Source of the DNA: Methylobacterium organophilum
Lineage (GTDB): Bacteria; Pseudomonadota; Alphaproteobacteria; Rhizobiales; Beijerinckiaceae
Reading direction: 5' to 3'
Length of the DNA stretch: 64,000 nt
Assembly: GCF_022179465.1 (NCBI RefSeq)
Contig: NZ_BPQV01000003.1
Span: forward strand, 372,001 to 436,000
The notes beneath the pieces were generated by a model. That model was not told where the DNA came from, did not search any database, and saw nothing but the letters and a program-made list of their open reading frames with translations. A program made the translations under genes and the position numbers. This document shows, in pieces, positions 25,741 through 34,794 of this stretch (position 1 is the first letter of the stretch; the number at the start of each line of letters is the position of its first letter).

Positions 25741-28317
25741 ATGGCAGGGCGCGAACCGGGGGCCGGCCGAGCCCGGGAAGGCCTTCTGTTGCTCGGATCG
25801 GCCGTGGCGCTGGCGGCCGCCGCGATGCAGTTCGTCCAGGTGGGCTGGCCGGCCCTCGTCACGGGCGCGACGGTCCTCCTGGTCGGCTGGATGAGCCTCG
25901 GACGCCGTTCGGGCGACCGCGCGACGGGCGCGGGCGCGACCACGGAAGCCGCGAGCGCGCCGGTCGACCCCGCGCCGTCCACGATCCATGCTCCGCCTGA
26001 CCCGCCTGACCTCGCCATCCCCGCGACCCCCCTGCCCGCCCCGCCCGAGGGACCGCGAGACACGTTCGGTCGACGGCCCCCCGAGGCGGTTGCCTCCGAG
26101 GCGCACGTCGAGCCTGCCTTCACGGTCACGCCCCTACCCGACGATCCCGCGCCCGTGCCGCAACCCTCGCCGGAGGGGCGCGGCAAGCGGGGCCGGTCGG
26201 CGCGCTGGGTCCCTCCCGGCGAACCGGTCGAGATCCAGGGCCTGACGGTGACGGGAGGGCTGATCTACGTCGGCGAGAAGCTCGGGTCGGATCCGTGGCG
26301 CAGGGAGAACTGCCTGATCGATCCCGCGCTTCCCGTGGCGAAGGCGGGGCGGGGCTCGGCGACCGGCCTGACCTACTGGTGCCGGTACGACGGGCTGAAC
26401 CCGGCGGGCCGCCGCGCCTACCTGGACTGGCTGGCCGGGGGGCGCTCCGACCCCGCGGCCAGCATCGCGCTCGTCTTCCTGTACTTCTACGGTCTGGAAT
26501 ACCGGCTGTTCAAGGAAGGGGTCGCGGCCGACGCGCCCGTGCTGGTCGCGGAGGTCGAGCGCCTGCGCGCGATCTACGGGGCGAACAGCTCGTTCCAGGC
26601 CTATGCGCGGAGCTTCGTCGAGGCCGCCCGGCTGTTGGTGCCCGCGGCGGAGGAGCGGCGTCCCGAGCTGAACCTCGACCCGAATTTCTACAGCTACGAA
26701 CTGCCGCTCGCCGTCAGGGTCCATCTCGGCCGGAAGCTGGCCGACGGCCAGCCCCTCGACGCGGACGACGCCCTCCTCTGGCTGGCGGGCCTGCCCGACC
26801 GCGGCTTCCGCACGCCGGTGACGCGATGCCCGGACGAGTTCGCGGCGCTCTGGCGCCTCCGGTTCCCGGCCAAATACCCGAAGGGACTCAAGGTCGGCGC
26901 GCCGAAGGCGCGGATCAAGGCGTCCTATCGAGCCGCCAGTTCGACGTTCCAGGTGGACCTCAAGGCGCCGGGGTCCCTGCCCGATATCGCTGCCGTCTCC
27001 GCCCCCGTGAGGAAGCTCCGCGAGCTCGTCGAGGCCTGCACCGACGAGCTCGATGCGTTCAGCCGCTTCGTCGGCAGGCGCCCGGACGCCCGCGGGAGCG
27101 TGCAGGCGGCCCTGCTCCTGCCGCCGGACCTGGCCTGCGCAGGCGACGCGTGGACGGCCGTCGGCGAGCGCTGCGAGGCCCTGTTCGCCGCCGGAGCGGC
27201 CATGCCGGCCACGTCCCTGCGCCGGCTGCTTGAGGTGATGGAGATCCCGCTGCCGGAGGAAGGCCGCGTGCCGCAGGCCGGCGTGACGCAGCTCTGCCAA
27301 GCGCTCGACCGGGTCGGCATCGGCATCGAACCGGACCGCCGCTACGGGCCGGAACCTCGCGCCGGCGCCTCGGCCTCGGACGCCGATGCGGCGGTCGTCC
27401 TGTTCAAGGGGGCCGCCGGGGCACCGGTCGACGCGACACGCCCCGAGTACCTGGCGCTGCGCGGCGTCATCGAGGCCGCATGCCTCGCCGCGGCGTCGGA
27501 CGGCGCGGTGTCCCAGGGCGCCGCCGACGGGATGCTCGCCGCGATCCGGGGCACCGATACCCTCAGCCTTGCCGAGAAATCCCGCCTGACCGCCTACGCC
27601 CTGTCGATCCACCGCAACCCGCCGAAGCCGCAGGGGATCCTGAGGCGGTTGGCGGGCCGCCCCCTGTCCGAGCGCCAGGCCTGCGCGCGGGCGGCGCTCG
27701 CGGCCGTCATGGCCGGCGGTCAAGCCAAACCCGCGGAGGTGCGGTTCCTCGAACGGTTGCACGCGTTCCTCGCGCTGCCGGCCGACGGGATCTACGCCGC
27801 CCTGCATCGCGGGCCGCTCGGGTCGGCCGCGTCGGCGGAGCCGCGGGGCGCCGACGGGAGCCAACCGCGCGGGGACGTCGGCGACCGCGCTTCCGGGCGC
27901 GTCGTCATCGACGCATCGCGGCTGGAGCGCGTTCGCCGCGAGACGCAGGCGGTCGCAAGCCTGCTCTCGGACATCTTCGTCGAGGACTCGGCGCCCGGGT
28001 CAGGTGCGGGCACGGTTTCGCCGCCGGGTGGCGTCGCCCCGGAAGCGCCCGCGCCGGCACCGGCGGACACGGGCCCGGCCGGGCTCGATCCGGCCCATGC
28101 CGGCCTGCTCGCCGCGGTCGCCGCATCCCCGGACCCGATGCCGCGCGAGGCGTTCGACCGGGCGGCCCGCGCGAACGGCCTGTTTCCCGACGGGGCGCTT
28201 GAGACCATCAACGAATGGGGCTTCGAGCGCTTCGACGAGGCCTTGATCGAGCACGACGACCCGGTCACCATCGCGGCCCACCTTCGCCTCCACCTGCTCC
28301 CCAGCACCACCGCCTAG
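25741..28317 (+). CDS. sngA: TerB-domain protein, Shango SngA-like
   Basis: An 858-residue protein. A hydrophobic N-terminal segment (LLLLGSAVALAAAAM, then WPALVTGATVLLVGW) suggests a membrane anchor, followed by a Pro/Ala-rich linker to about residue 160. The TerB_N region follows (NPAGRRAYLDWLAGGRSDP, FLYFYGLEYRLF), then a central TerB helical region (IEAACLAAASDGAVSQGAADGM) and a TerB_C-type end (FDRAARANGLFPDGALETINEW). The next two genes are a BrxD-like ATPase and an Lhr-like helicase, the three-gene content of the Shango anti-phage system. The ATG at 25741 was chosen because earlier starts overlap the preceding gene. The domain order is recognised from family memory. Confidence 0.78.
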   Translation: MAGREPGAGRAREGLLLLGSAVALAAAAMQFVQVGWPALVTGATVLLVGWMSLGRRSGDRATGAGATTEAASAPVDPAPSTIHAPPDPPDLAIPATPLPAPPEGPRDTFGRRPPEAVASEAHVEPAFTVTPLPDDPAPVPQPSPEGRGKRGRSARWVPPGEPVEIQGLTVTGGLIYVGEKLGSDPWRRENCLIDPALPVAKAGRGSATGLTYWCRYDGLNPAGRRAYLDWLAGGRSDPAASIALVFLYFYGLEYRLFKEGVAADAPVLVAEVERLRAIYGANSSFQAYARSFVEAARLLVPAAEERRPELNLDPNFYSYELPLAVRVHLGRKLADGQPLDADDALLWLAGLPDRGFRTPVTRCPDEFAALWRLRFPAKYPKGLKVGAPKARIKASYRAASSTFQVDLKAPGSLPDIAAVSAPVRKLRELVEACTDELDAFSRFVGRRPDARGSVQAALLLPPDLACAGDAWTAVGERCEALFAAGAAMPATSLRRLLEVMEIPLPEEGRVPQAGVTQLCQALDRVGIGIEPDRRYGPEPRAGASASDADAAVVLFKGAAGAPVDATRPEYLALRGVIEAACLAAASDGAVSQGAADGMLAAIRGTDTLSLAEKSRLTAYALSIHRNPPKPQGILRRLAGRPLSERQACARAALAAVMAGGQAKPAEVRFLERLHAFLALPADGIYAALHRGPLGSAASAEPRGADGSQPRGDVGDRASGRVVIDASRLERVRRETQAVASLLSDIFVEDSAPGSGAGTVSPPGGVAPEAPAPAPADTGPAGLDPAHAGLLAAVAASPDPMPREAFDRAARANGLFPDGALETINEWGFERFDEALIEHDDPVTIAAHLRLHLLPSTTA

Positions 28318-28321
28318 CCCC

Positions 28322-29647
28322 ATGCAGCCAGCCCCGACCATCCGCCCGCGGGACCGTGACGCGATCCTGCAGGCCCTCTCGGCCGGCGTCGTGCCGCGCA
28401 CGGGCCTGCGCCACGTCCAGGTCGGGCGCGCCGCCGAGATCGCCGCCCTGGTGCGCGACATCGACCGCGTCGCCGACGAGGGGTCCTCGATCCGGTTCGT
28501 GATCGGCGAGTACGGGGCCGGGAAGACCTTCTTCCTCAACCTGGTCCGGCTCGTCGCCCTCGAACGCAAGCTCGTCACCGTGCACGCGGACCTCGCGCCG
28601 GACCGCCGCTTGCACGCCAGCGCGGGGCAGGCGCGGGCCCTCTACGCCGAGGCCCTGCGCAACATGGCGACCCGCACCAAGCCGGACGGGGGCGCCCTGG
28701 GCAGCGTCGTCGAGCGCTTCGTCACGGACGCGGTCAAGGAGGCGCAACAGGCCGGCCTGCCCGTCGAGCGGGTCATCGACCGCAGGCTCGCGCCGCTCCA
28801 GGACGAGGTCGGGGGCTACGACTACGCGGTCGTCCTGAAGGCGTACTGGCGCGGGAGCGAGGACGGGAACGAGGCGCTGAAGGCGGCGGCCCTGCGCTGG
28901 CTCCGCGGCGAGTTCTCGACGCGGACCGAGGCCCGGCAGGCGCTGGGCGTGCGGACCATCGTCGACGACGACAACGTCTACGACGCGCTCAAGCTGCTCG
29001 CCGCCTTCGTCCGGCTCGCGGGCTACGGCGGCCTGTTCGTCGTCTTCGACGAGCTGGTCAACCTGTACAAGCTCCAGAGCGCGCAGGCGCGCAACCAGAA
29101 CTTCGAGCAGGTCCTGCGCATCCTCAACGATGTGCTGCAGGGGAACGTGCGCGGGCTCGGCCTGGCCCTGGGCGGCACGCCGGAATTCCTGCTCGACACC
29201 CGCCGCGGGCTGTACAGCTACCAGGCGCTCCAGAGCCGGCTGGCGGAGAATGCCTTCGCGAAGGGCGGCCTGGTCGACCTGTCGGGCCCGGTGATCCGGC
29301 TGCAGAACCTGACCCCGGAGGACATGCTGATCCTGCTGTCGAACATCCGGGCGGTGTTCGCCGGCGGCGACCCCGCCAGGCACCTCGTGCCGGACGAGGC
29401 GCTCGGCGCCTTCATGGGTCACTGCAACGACCGGATCGGCGAGGCCTACTTCCGGACGCCGCGCAACACGATCCGCGCCTTCGTTCAATTGCTTGCCGTC
29501 ATCGAGCAGAACCCCGGCACGGGCTGGAAGGAGCTGCTCGGGCACGTCGAGGTCCGCAGCGACGACCAGGCAGATGACGCCGGGGCGGACGCCGACGTCC
29601 CCTCCAGCCCGGCGCCCGGCGATGAGCTCGTCAGCTTCCGCCTCTGA
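28322..29647 (+). CDS. sngB: DUF2791 (BrxD-like) ATP-binding protein, Shango SngB-like
   Basis: A 441-residue P-loop ATPase. Walker A is GEYGAGKTF (62-70), Walker B is LFVVFDEL (D243-E244), and a downstream block reads PRNTIRAFVQLLA. This matches the BrxD/DUF2791 family found in BREX-type systems and in Shango. It begins 4 bp after the TerB-domain gene and overlaps the helicase gene by 26 bp, so stoichiometric production with both is likely. Predicted to couple nucleotide hydrolysis to DNA surveillance with the helicase. Confidence 0.86.
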   Translation: MQPAPTIRPRDRDAILQALSAGVVPRTGLRHVQVGRAAEIAALVRDIDRVADEGSSIRFVIGEYGAGKTFFLNLVRLVALERKLVTVHADLAPDRRLHASAGQARALYAEALRNMATRTKPDGGALGSVVERFVTDAVKEAQQAGLPVERVIDRRLAPLQDEVGGYDYAVVLKAYWRGSEDGNEALKAAALRWLRGEFSTRTEARQALGVRTIVDDDNVYDALKLLAAFVRLAGYGGLFVVFDELVNLYKLQSAQARNQNFEQVLRILNDVLQGNVRGLGLALGGTPEFLLDTRRGLYSYQALQSRLAENAFAKGGLVDLSGPVIRLQNLTPEDMLILLSNIRAVFAGGDPARHLVPDEALGAFMGHCNDRIGEAYFRTPRNTIRAFVQLLAVIEQNPGTGWKELLGHVEVRSDDQADDAGADADVPSSPAPGDELVSFRL

Positions 29648-31889
29648 GCGGCGCCTCCGCGACGGGGCCTTCGACCGCCTCGCCCCGGAGGTCCGCTCCT
29701 GGATCCGGGAGCAGGGTTGGACGGGGCTGCGGGACATCCAGGCGCGCGCGATCGACGCCGTCCTCGACGGCGGTGACGACGTGTTGGTCGCCGCGGCGAC
29801 GGCGGCCGGCAAGACCGAGGCGGCCTTCCTGCCCATCCTGACCCGGATCGCCGGCCGGGCCGAACCCGGCCTGGCGGTGCTCTACGTGAGCCCCCTGAAG
29901 GCGCTCATCAACGACCAGTTCCAGCGGCTCGACCAGCTCTGCGAGCGGATGGAGATCCCGCTTGTCCGCTGGCACGGGGATGCGCCGCAATCGGCCAAGG
30001 CGCGGATGCTGGCCAAGCCGGCCGGCATCGCCCTGATCACCCCGGAATCCGTCGAGGCCCTGCTGATCCGGCGTCCCGCCGATGCCAGTCGATTGCTGGC
30101 GGCGTTGGATTTCGTGGTCGTCGACGAAGTGCATGCCCTCCTGTCGGGCCCACGGGGGCTCCACCTGGCGTCGCTGCTGAGACGTGTCGAGGCCCTCGGC
30201 GCGCCGGGCAGGACGCGACGGGTCGGCCTGTCGGCCACCATCGGCGACGCCGAGGCTGCGGCGGCCTGGCTTCGCCCGACCGCGCCGGAGCGCGTCCGCC
30301 TGCTCCAGGACGGCGGGGCCGGCCTGGACCTCCAGCTTCGGATCCTCGGCTACCTGGAGCCGCTCGACGCCGACGGCACCGACGGGGCCGAGGCGGAGGG
30401 CGCGGCCGGCGCAGGGCCGGTGCCGGCACTCGACGCGATCACGGACCACCTGTTCGCCTCGCTGAGGGGCAGCAACAACCTGGTCTTCGGCGGCTCCAGG
30501 CGGCTGGTGGAGGCCCTCTCCGACAGGCTGCGGCGCCGGGCCGAACGGGGCGAGGTCCCGAACGAGTTCTTCCCGCACCACGGCAACCTCTCCAAGGAGT
30601 TGCGCGAGGAGCTCGAAAGCCGCCTCAAGGACGCGTCCCTGCCGACCACCGCGGTCTGCACCTCCACCCTGGAACTGGGCATCGACATCGGCTCGGTGCG
30701 GTCCGTCGCCCAGGTCGGCGCGCCCCGCTCGCTGGCGTCGCTGCGGCAGCGCCTGGGCCGGACGGGGCGGCGGCCGGGCGTGCCCGCCATCCTCCGGATC
30801 TACGTCCGCGAGCAGGAGCTCGACACGCGCTCCTCGGTCCTCGACGAGCTTCGCCAGGACGCGGTGCGCGCGGTCGCGGCCATCCGCCTGCTCGCCGCCC
30901 GCTTCGTGGAGCCGCCGCTGGCCAGCGACGCCGCGCTCGCGACCGCCCTGCTGCACCAGGTCCTGTCCGTGATCGCGCAGCGCGGCGGCGCCCGGGCCGA
31001 CGCGCTCCATCGGCTTCTCTGCGGTCCCGGGGTGTTCGCCTCGGTGACGCCGGGCGACTTCGCGGAGCTGCTGCGCGGCGCGGCCCGGACGGGGGTGGGC
31101 CTCATCGAGCAGGCGCCGGACGGCACGCTGCTCCTGGGCGAGCGCGGCGAGCGCCTCGTCCACGCGCGCGAGTTCTACGCCCTGTTCGACAGCGGGGCGG
31201 AGTGGCGCCTGGTCGCCGGGACCCGGGCGCTCGGCACGATCCCGCTCACCAACGCGGTCGCCCAGGGCACCCTGGTCGTCTTCGCCGGGCGCCGCTGGCT
31301 GGTCGAGGAGGTGGACGAGCGGGCCCACGTCCTGCAGGTCTCCGCGCACCGGGGCGGGGTGATCCCGAAGTTCGAGCGGCTGTTCGCCGAGCCCACGCAC
31401 GACCGCCTCCTCGCGGAGATGCGCGGCGTCTTCGAGGCCGACGACGTGCCGGCCTACCTCGACGCGCGGGCCCGCACCTTCCTCGCGGAGGGGCGGTCGG
31501 CCTACCGCCGCCTCGGTCTGGGACGCTCCCGGATGGTGCACACCGGGCGCGACCTTCACCTCTTCGCGTGGCGCGGCAGCGCGACGTGCGACGTCCTGGC
31601 GGTCATCCTGTCGATGCTCGGGTTGCCGGCGGAGCCGCACGACCTTGGCGTCACGCTCCCCGGGGTGAGCCCGGACGACGCCCGAGCGGTCCTGCGCAGG
31701 GTTGCGAGCATGGTGCCGGGCGATTTCGCGGCCGTCGCGGAGTTCGTCGGGACCATCCAGACCGCGAAGTACGACGAGCATGTTCCGGAGACGCTGCTGC
31801 GGCGCTTCTGGGCCCGGCGAAACGAGGGCGTCCTGGCGCGGATGCCGGGCTTGGCCGCCGAGATGCTCGACGGCGTGCCCGAAGCCTGA
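29622..31889 (+). CDS. sngC: Lhr-like DEAD/DEAH helicase (BrxHI-type), Shango SngC-like
   Basis: A 755-residue superfamily 2 helicase. Q-motif region GLRDIQARAI, Walker A TAAGKTEAAF (Lys64), DEVH box at 168-171, GLSATIGD, and motif VI LRQRLGRTGRRPG. The long C-terminal half follows the Lhr pattern (FAGRRWLVEEVDE, RDLHLFAWRGS). The ATG at 29622 lies inside the ATPase gene. The TerB/BrxD/BrxHI trio is the defining content of Shango. The helicase probably acts on phage DNA, but its substrate is unproven. Confidence 0.88.
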   Translation: MSSSASASERRLRDGAFDRLAPEVRSWIREQGWTGLRDIQARAIDAVLDGGDDVLVAAATAAGKTEAAFLPILTRIAGRAEPGLAVLYVSPLKALINDQFQRLDQLCERMEIPLVRWHGDAPQSAKARMLAKPAGIALITPESVEALLIRRPADASRLLAALDFVVVDEVHALLSGPRGLHLASLLRRVEALGAPGRTRRVGLSATIGDAEAAAAWLRPTAPERVRLLQDGGAGLDLQLRILGYLEPLDADGTDGAEAEGAAGAGPVPALDAITDHLFASLRGSNNLVFGGSRRLVEALSDRLRRRAERGEVPNEFFPHHGNLSKELREELESRLKDASLPTTAVCTSTLELGIDIGSVRSVAQVGAPRSLASLRQRLGRTGRRPGVPAILRIYVREQELDTRSSVLDELRQDAVRAVAAIRLLAARFVEPPLASDAALATALLHQVLSVIAQRGGARADALHRLLCGPGVFASVTPGDFAELLRGAARTGVGLIEQAPDGTLLLGERGERLVHAREFYALFDSGAEWRLVAGTRALGTIPLTNAVAQGTLVVFAGRRWLVEEVDERAHVLQVSAHRGGVIPKFERLFAEPTHDRLLAEMRGVFEADDVPAYLDARARTFLAEGRSAYRRLGLGRSRMVHTGRDLHLFAWRGSATCDVLAVILSMLGLPAEPHDLGVTLPGVSPDDARAVLRRVASMVPGDFAAVAEFVGTIQTAKYDEHVPETLLRRFWARRNEGVLARMPGLAAEMLDGVPEA

Positions 31890-32124
31890 CGCCCGGTGAC
31901 GGGCGCGGCCGAGCGGGCCCAGGGGAAGCTGGCGACCCCGAGCGGGCCGCGCTGGGCACGGGCGCGCCGGGAAGAGCGCGCAAGCTCGCGCCCGGGCGCG
32001 GAGCCAAAGCCTCGGCCATCGTCAGGTTCGAGCAGGTTGTGCACGGCTGGGCCGGGGCGACTCGTACGAGCTTGACCGTTTCTTCAGCCTCGCCGGAGAT
32101 GGGTGACGGTCGACGGTCGGGGAA

Positions 32125-34794
32125 ATGATTCGCATGATGGCGCGCCGGACGGTGGTGATCCAAGGCCGCCTCGCCATGTCGGACGGCCGGCTGGCCGCCG
32201 CGCGCCGGTCCGACCATGGCGTCCAGCTCATGCCCGTGGAGCGCATGGTGGCGCGCCTCGCCGGGGGCTTCGCGCGACCGGTCGACGACGAGACGCTCAA
32301 GAGCCTTCTGCCGGCCGCCCTCGCCGAAACGGACCTCGGCGAGCTCGATCCCATCAAGACGCTGCCGGGCATGGTCGACGCCGCCGCCGAGACCGTGCGG
32401 AAGGCGTGGCTGGCCGCCTTCGACCTGGCGCGGTCGGCCGACCCGGCCGACCGGACCGCCTCGGTCCGGCGCCTGGAGGAGGCCGTCCTCGCCCGCCTGC
32501 CGGCCGGGATGATGCGGCCCGTCGACCTCGCCGAGGCCGCGCGGGCGCGTCTCGCCCACGCGCCGCGGGTGCTCGGGCCCGTCGAGATCGTCGGGCTCCC
32601 GGACGTGCCGCCGTGCTGGCGCGGCCTCGTCGCATCCCTGGTCGCGCACGTTCCCGTGACCTGGGTGGCGGGGCCGCGCTCCGTCCCGGATTGGGTGGAG
32701 GCGGCCGGCATCCGCGTCGTCACGTGCGCGCCGGAACGGCCGGCGGTCGCGGTCTGCAGCGCGGCGACCCCGAGGCACGAGGTCCTGGAGGCGCTGCGCT
32801 GGGCCCGCGAGCTGATGGCGTCCGGGCAGGCCGCGCCCGCGGACATCGCGGTCGCGGCCTGCCGCACCGAGGAGTACGACGACGTCGTGCTCGCGCTCCG
32901 GGCGGAGGCGAACCTCGACGTGCGCTTCGTCCACGGGGTGCCCGCCGCCAGCGTCCGCGAGGGGCAGGCCGCGGCCGCCCTCGCCGACGTCCTGGTCAGG
33001 GGGATCTCGCAGGACGGCGTCCGCCGCTTGGCGGCCCTCCTGCGCGACGGCCCCGGTCCCTTCGCCGCGTTGCCCGAGCGATGGACCCGCGTCCTTCCGC
33101 GCGAGGCGCCGCTGACCGACCCGACGGCCTGGGAACGGCTGCTGAACAGCCTCCGGGCAGAGGATTTCCCGGACGGGCAGGACCACGTCCCGGCGCTGCG
33201 GGACGTCGTGGGCGTGCTCGTGCAGGGCGTGTCGGTCGCGGCGGAGGCGGGAGAGCGCTTCCTGCACGGCCTGGCGCTCCGGATCTGGCGCAAGGCCTTG
33301 ATCGAGGGGGCGCCGGCCGTCGTCGACCTGACGCTGGGACGCCTGCGCATCGACGACGGGGCGGACGCCTGCGCCTCGGTCGTCTGGGCCCCCGCCTCGG
33401 CGCTGGCCGCCGCCCCGCGGCGCTTCGTGCGCCTGCTCGGGCTGAGCTCGCGCGGCTGGCCGCAGGTCAGCGCGGAAGATCGGCTGCTGTCGGACCATCT
33501 CGTGCCGTCCCGTCTTCTCGACCCCTTCCCCAGGCCGCTGGCCGACAGGAGCGACTTCCGCGCGATTCTGGCCACCAGCGCCGGGGCCGTCGTGCTGTCC
33601 CGGCCGCGGCGCGGCCCCGACGGGCGCCTGCTCGGGAGGAGCCCGCTGCTGCGCGAGTTCGGCGCGGCCGAGACCTACCTGGGGCGCAACCGCGTCCCGG
33701 CCCACGCCGTGGGCGAGGTCGACCGACTCATGGCCCGGCCGGCGGAGTTCCGCGCGACGGCCCCGGCCATCTGCGCGGCGGGCTGCTGGCGGGCCTGGGG
33801 CCGGGCGGAGCTGACCGCGCACGACGGGCGCGTCCGGCCGGACCACCCGGTCGTGCTCGCGATCCTGGATCGCACCCATTCCGCCCGGTCGCTGCGCAAG
33901 CTCCTGCGCGACCCGCTGGGCTTCGTCTGGACCTACGGGCTCGGCCTGGAGACGGCCGACGCGGCCGCGGAGCCGCTCACGCTCGGTCATCAGGCCTTCG
34001 GCAACCTCCTGCACGAGGTGCTCGAACGCGCGGTGGTCGCCCTGGAGGCGGATGGCGGCTTCGCCCCGTCGACGGACGCGGGCAAGCGCCGGGCGCTGGC
34101 CGCGGTCCTCGCCACCGTCGCCGAGGTCTGGGAGCGCGAGCGCCCGATCCCGCCGCGGCTGATCTGGCGGCGGACCCTGGACGAGACGGCCGCGCTCGCC
34201 CTGGCCGCGCTCACCCACCCCGACCAGCCTCTCCTCGGGCAGGGAAGCTGGGTCGAGGTCCCGTTCGGCGGGCAGCCGCCGAAGCGCGACCACCACCCCC
34301 TCCCCTGGGACAGCGACGCCACGGTCACGATACCCGGCACCGGTTTCCGGATCTCCGGCTACATCGACCGGCTCGACCTGTCGCACGACCGCGGCAGCGC
34401 GCGGGTGCGCGACTACAAGACCGGCAAGCCCCGCGAGGCGGGGACGGTCCTCGACGGCGGCCGCGAACTGCAGCGGTGCCTGTACGGCTACGCCACCCGC
34501 GTGCTCCTCGGCGCGGACGTGTCGATCGATGCCTCGCTGCACTTCCCGCGGGAATCCCTGTGCCTCCGGCTCGAACGGCCGGACGAGGCCCTCGACGAGC
34601 TGGCCACGTATCTCGTCGCGGCCGGCGCGAGCCTGCGGGCCGGCAACGCCTTCGCCGGCCCCGATGCCCGGGATGCCTGGAACGACCTGGCCTTCGCGCT
34701 GCCGGCGAACGCCGACAAGACCTACTGCCCGCGCAAGCACGACCTGGTGACGACGGCGCTCGGCGAGGCCGCCCGCGTCTGGGAGGCCGCCTGA
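32125..34794 (+). CDS. AddB-like PD-(D/E)XK nuclease / inactivated helicase subunit
   Basis: An 889-residue protein. The N-terminal two thirds have a UvrD-like fold pattern without a recognisable Walker A motif, as in AddB-type subunits. The C-terminal nuclease domain has GYIDRLDL (D748) and DYKTGK (D763, K765), the RecB/AddB nuclease signature. The four-cysteine iron-sulfur cluster of classical AddB is not evident. Its stop overlaps the start of the AddA-like gene (TGATG). It starts 235 bp after the helicase gene in the same direction. It could be the local AddAB repair enzyme or a nuclease arm of the defence block; location favours the latter. Confidence 0.8.
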   Translation: MIRMMARRTVVIQGRLAMSDGRLAAARRSDHGVQLMPVERMVARLAGGFARPVDDETLKSLLPAALAETDLGELDPIKTLPGMVDAAAETVRKAWLAAFDLARSADPADRTASVRRLEEAVLARLPAGMMRPVDLAEAARARLAHAPRVLGPVEIVGLPDVPPCWRGLVASLVAHVPVTWVAGPRSVPDWVEAAGIRVVTCAPERPAVAVCSAATPRHEVLEALRWARELMASGQAAPADIAVAACRTEEYDDVVLALRAEANLDVRFVHGVPAASVREGQAAAALADVLVRGISQDGVRRLAALLRDGPGPFAALPERWTRVLPREAPLTDPTAWERLLNSLRAEDFPDGQDHVPALRDVVGVLVQGVSVAAEAGERFLHGLALRIWRKALIEGAPAVVDLTLGRLRIDDGADACASVVWAPASALAAAPRRFVRLLGLSSRGWPQVSAEDRLLSDHLVPSRLLDPFPRPLADRSDFRAILATSAGAVVLSRPRRGPDGRLLGRSPLLREFGAAETYLGRNRVPAHAVGEVDRLMARPAEFRATAPAICAAGCWRAWGRAELTAHDGRVRPDHPVVLAILDRTHSARSLRKLLRDPLGFVWTYGLGLETADAAAEPLTLGHQAFGNLLHEVLERAVVALEADGGFAPSTDAGKRRALAAVLATVAEVWERERPIPPRLIWRRTLDETAALALAALTHPDQPLLGQGSWVEVPFGGQPPKRDHHPLPWDSDATVTIPGTGFRISGYIDRLDLSHDRGSARVRDYKTGKPREAGTVLDGGRELQRCLYGYATRVLLGADVSIDASLHFPRESLCLRLERPDEALDELATYLVAAGASLRAGNAFAGPDARDAWNDLAFALPANADKTYCPRKHDLVTTALGEAARVWEAA

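Noticed and set aside
32103-34793. Upstream extension of the AddA-like reading frame to 2021 codons
   Set aside because: The added part lies in another frame of the AddB-like gene and is Arg/Gly/Pro-rich without motifs; the one-base-overlap ATG at 34794 starts the real domain.
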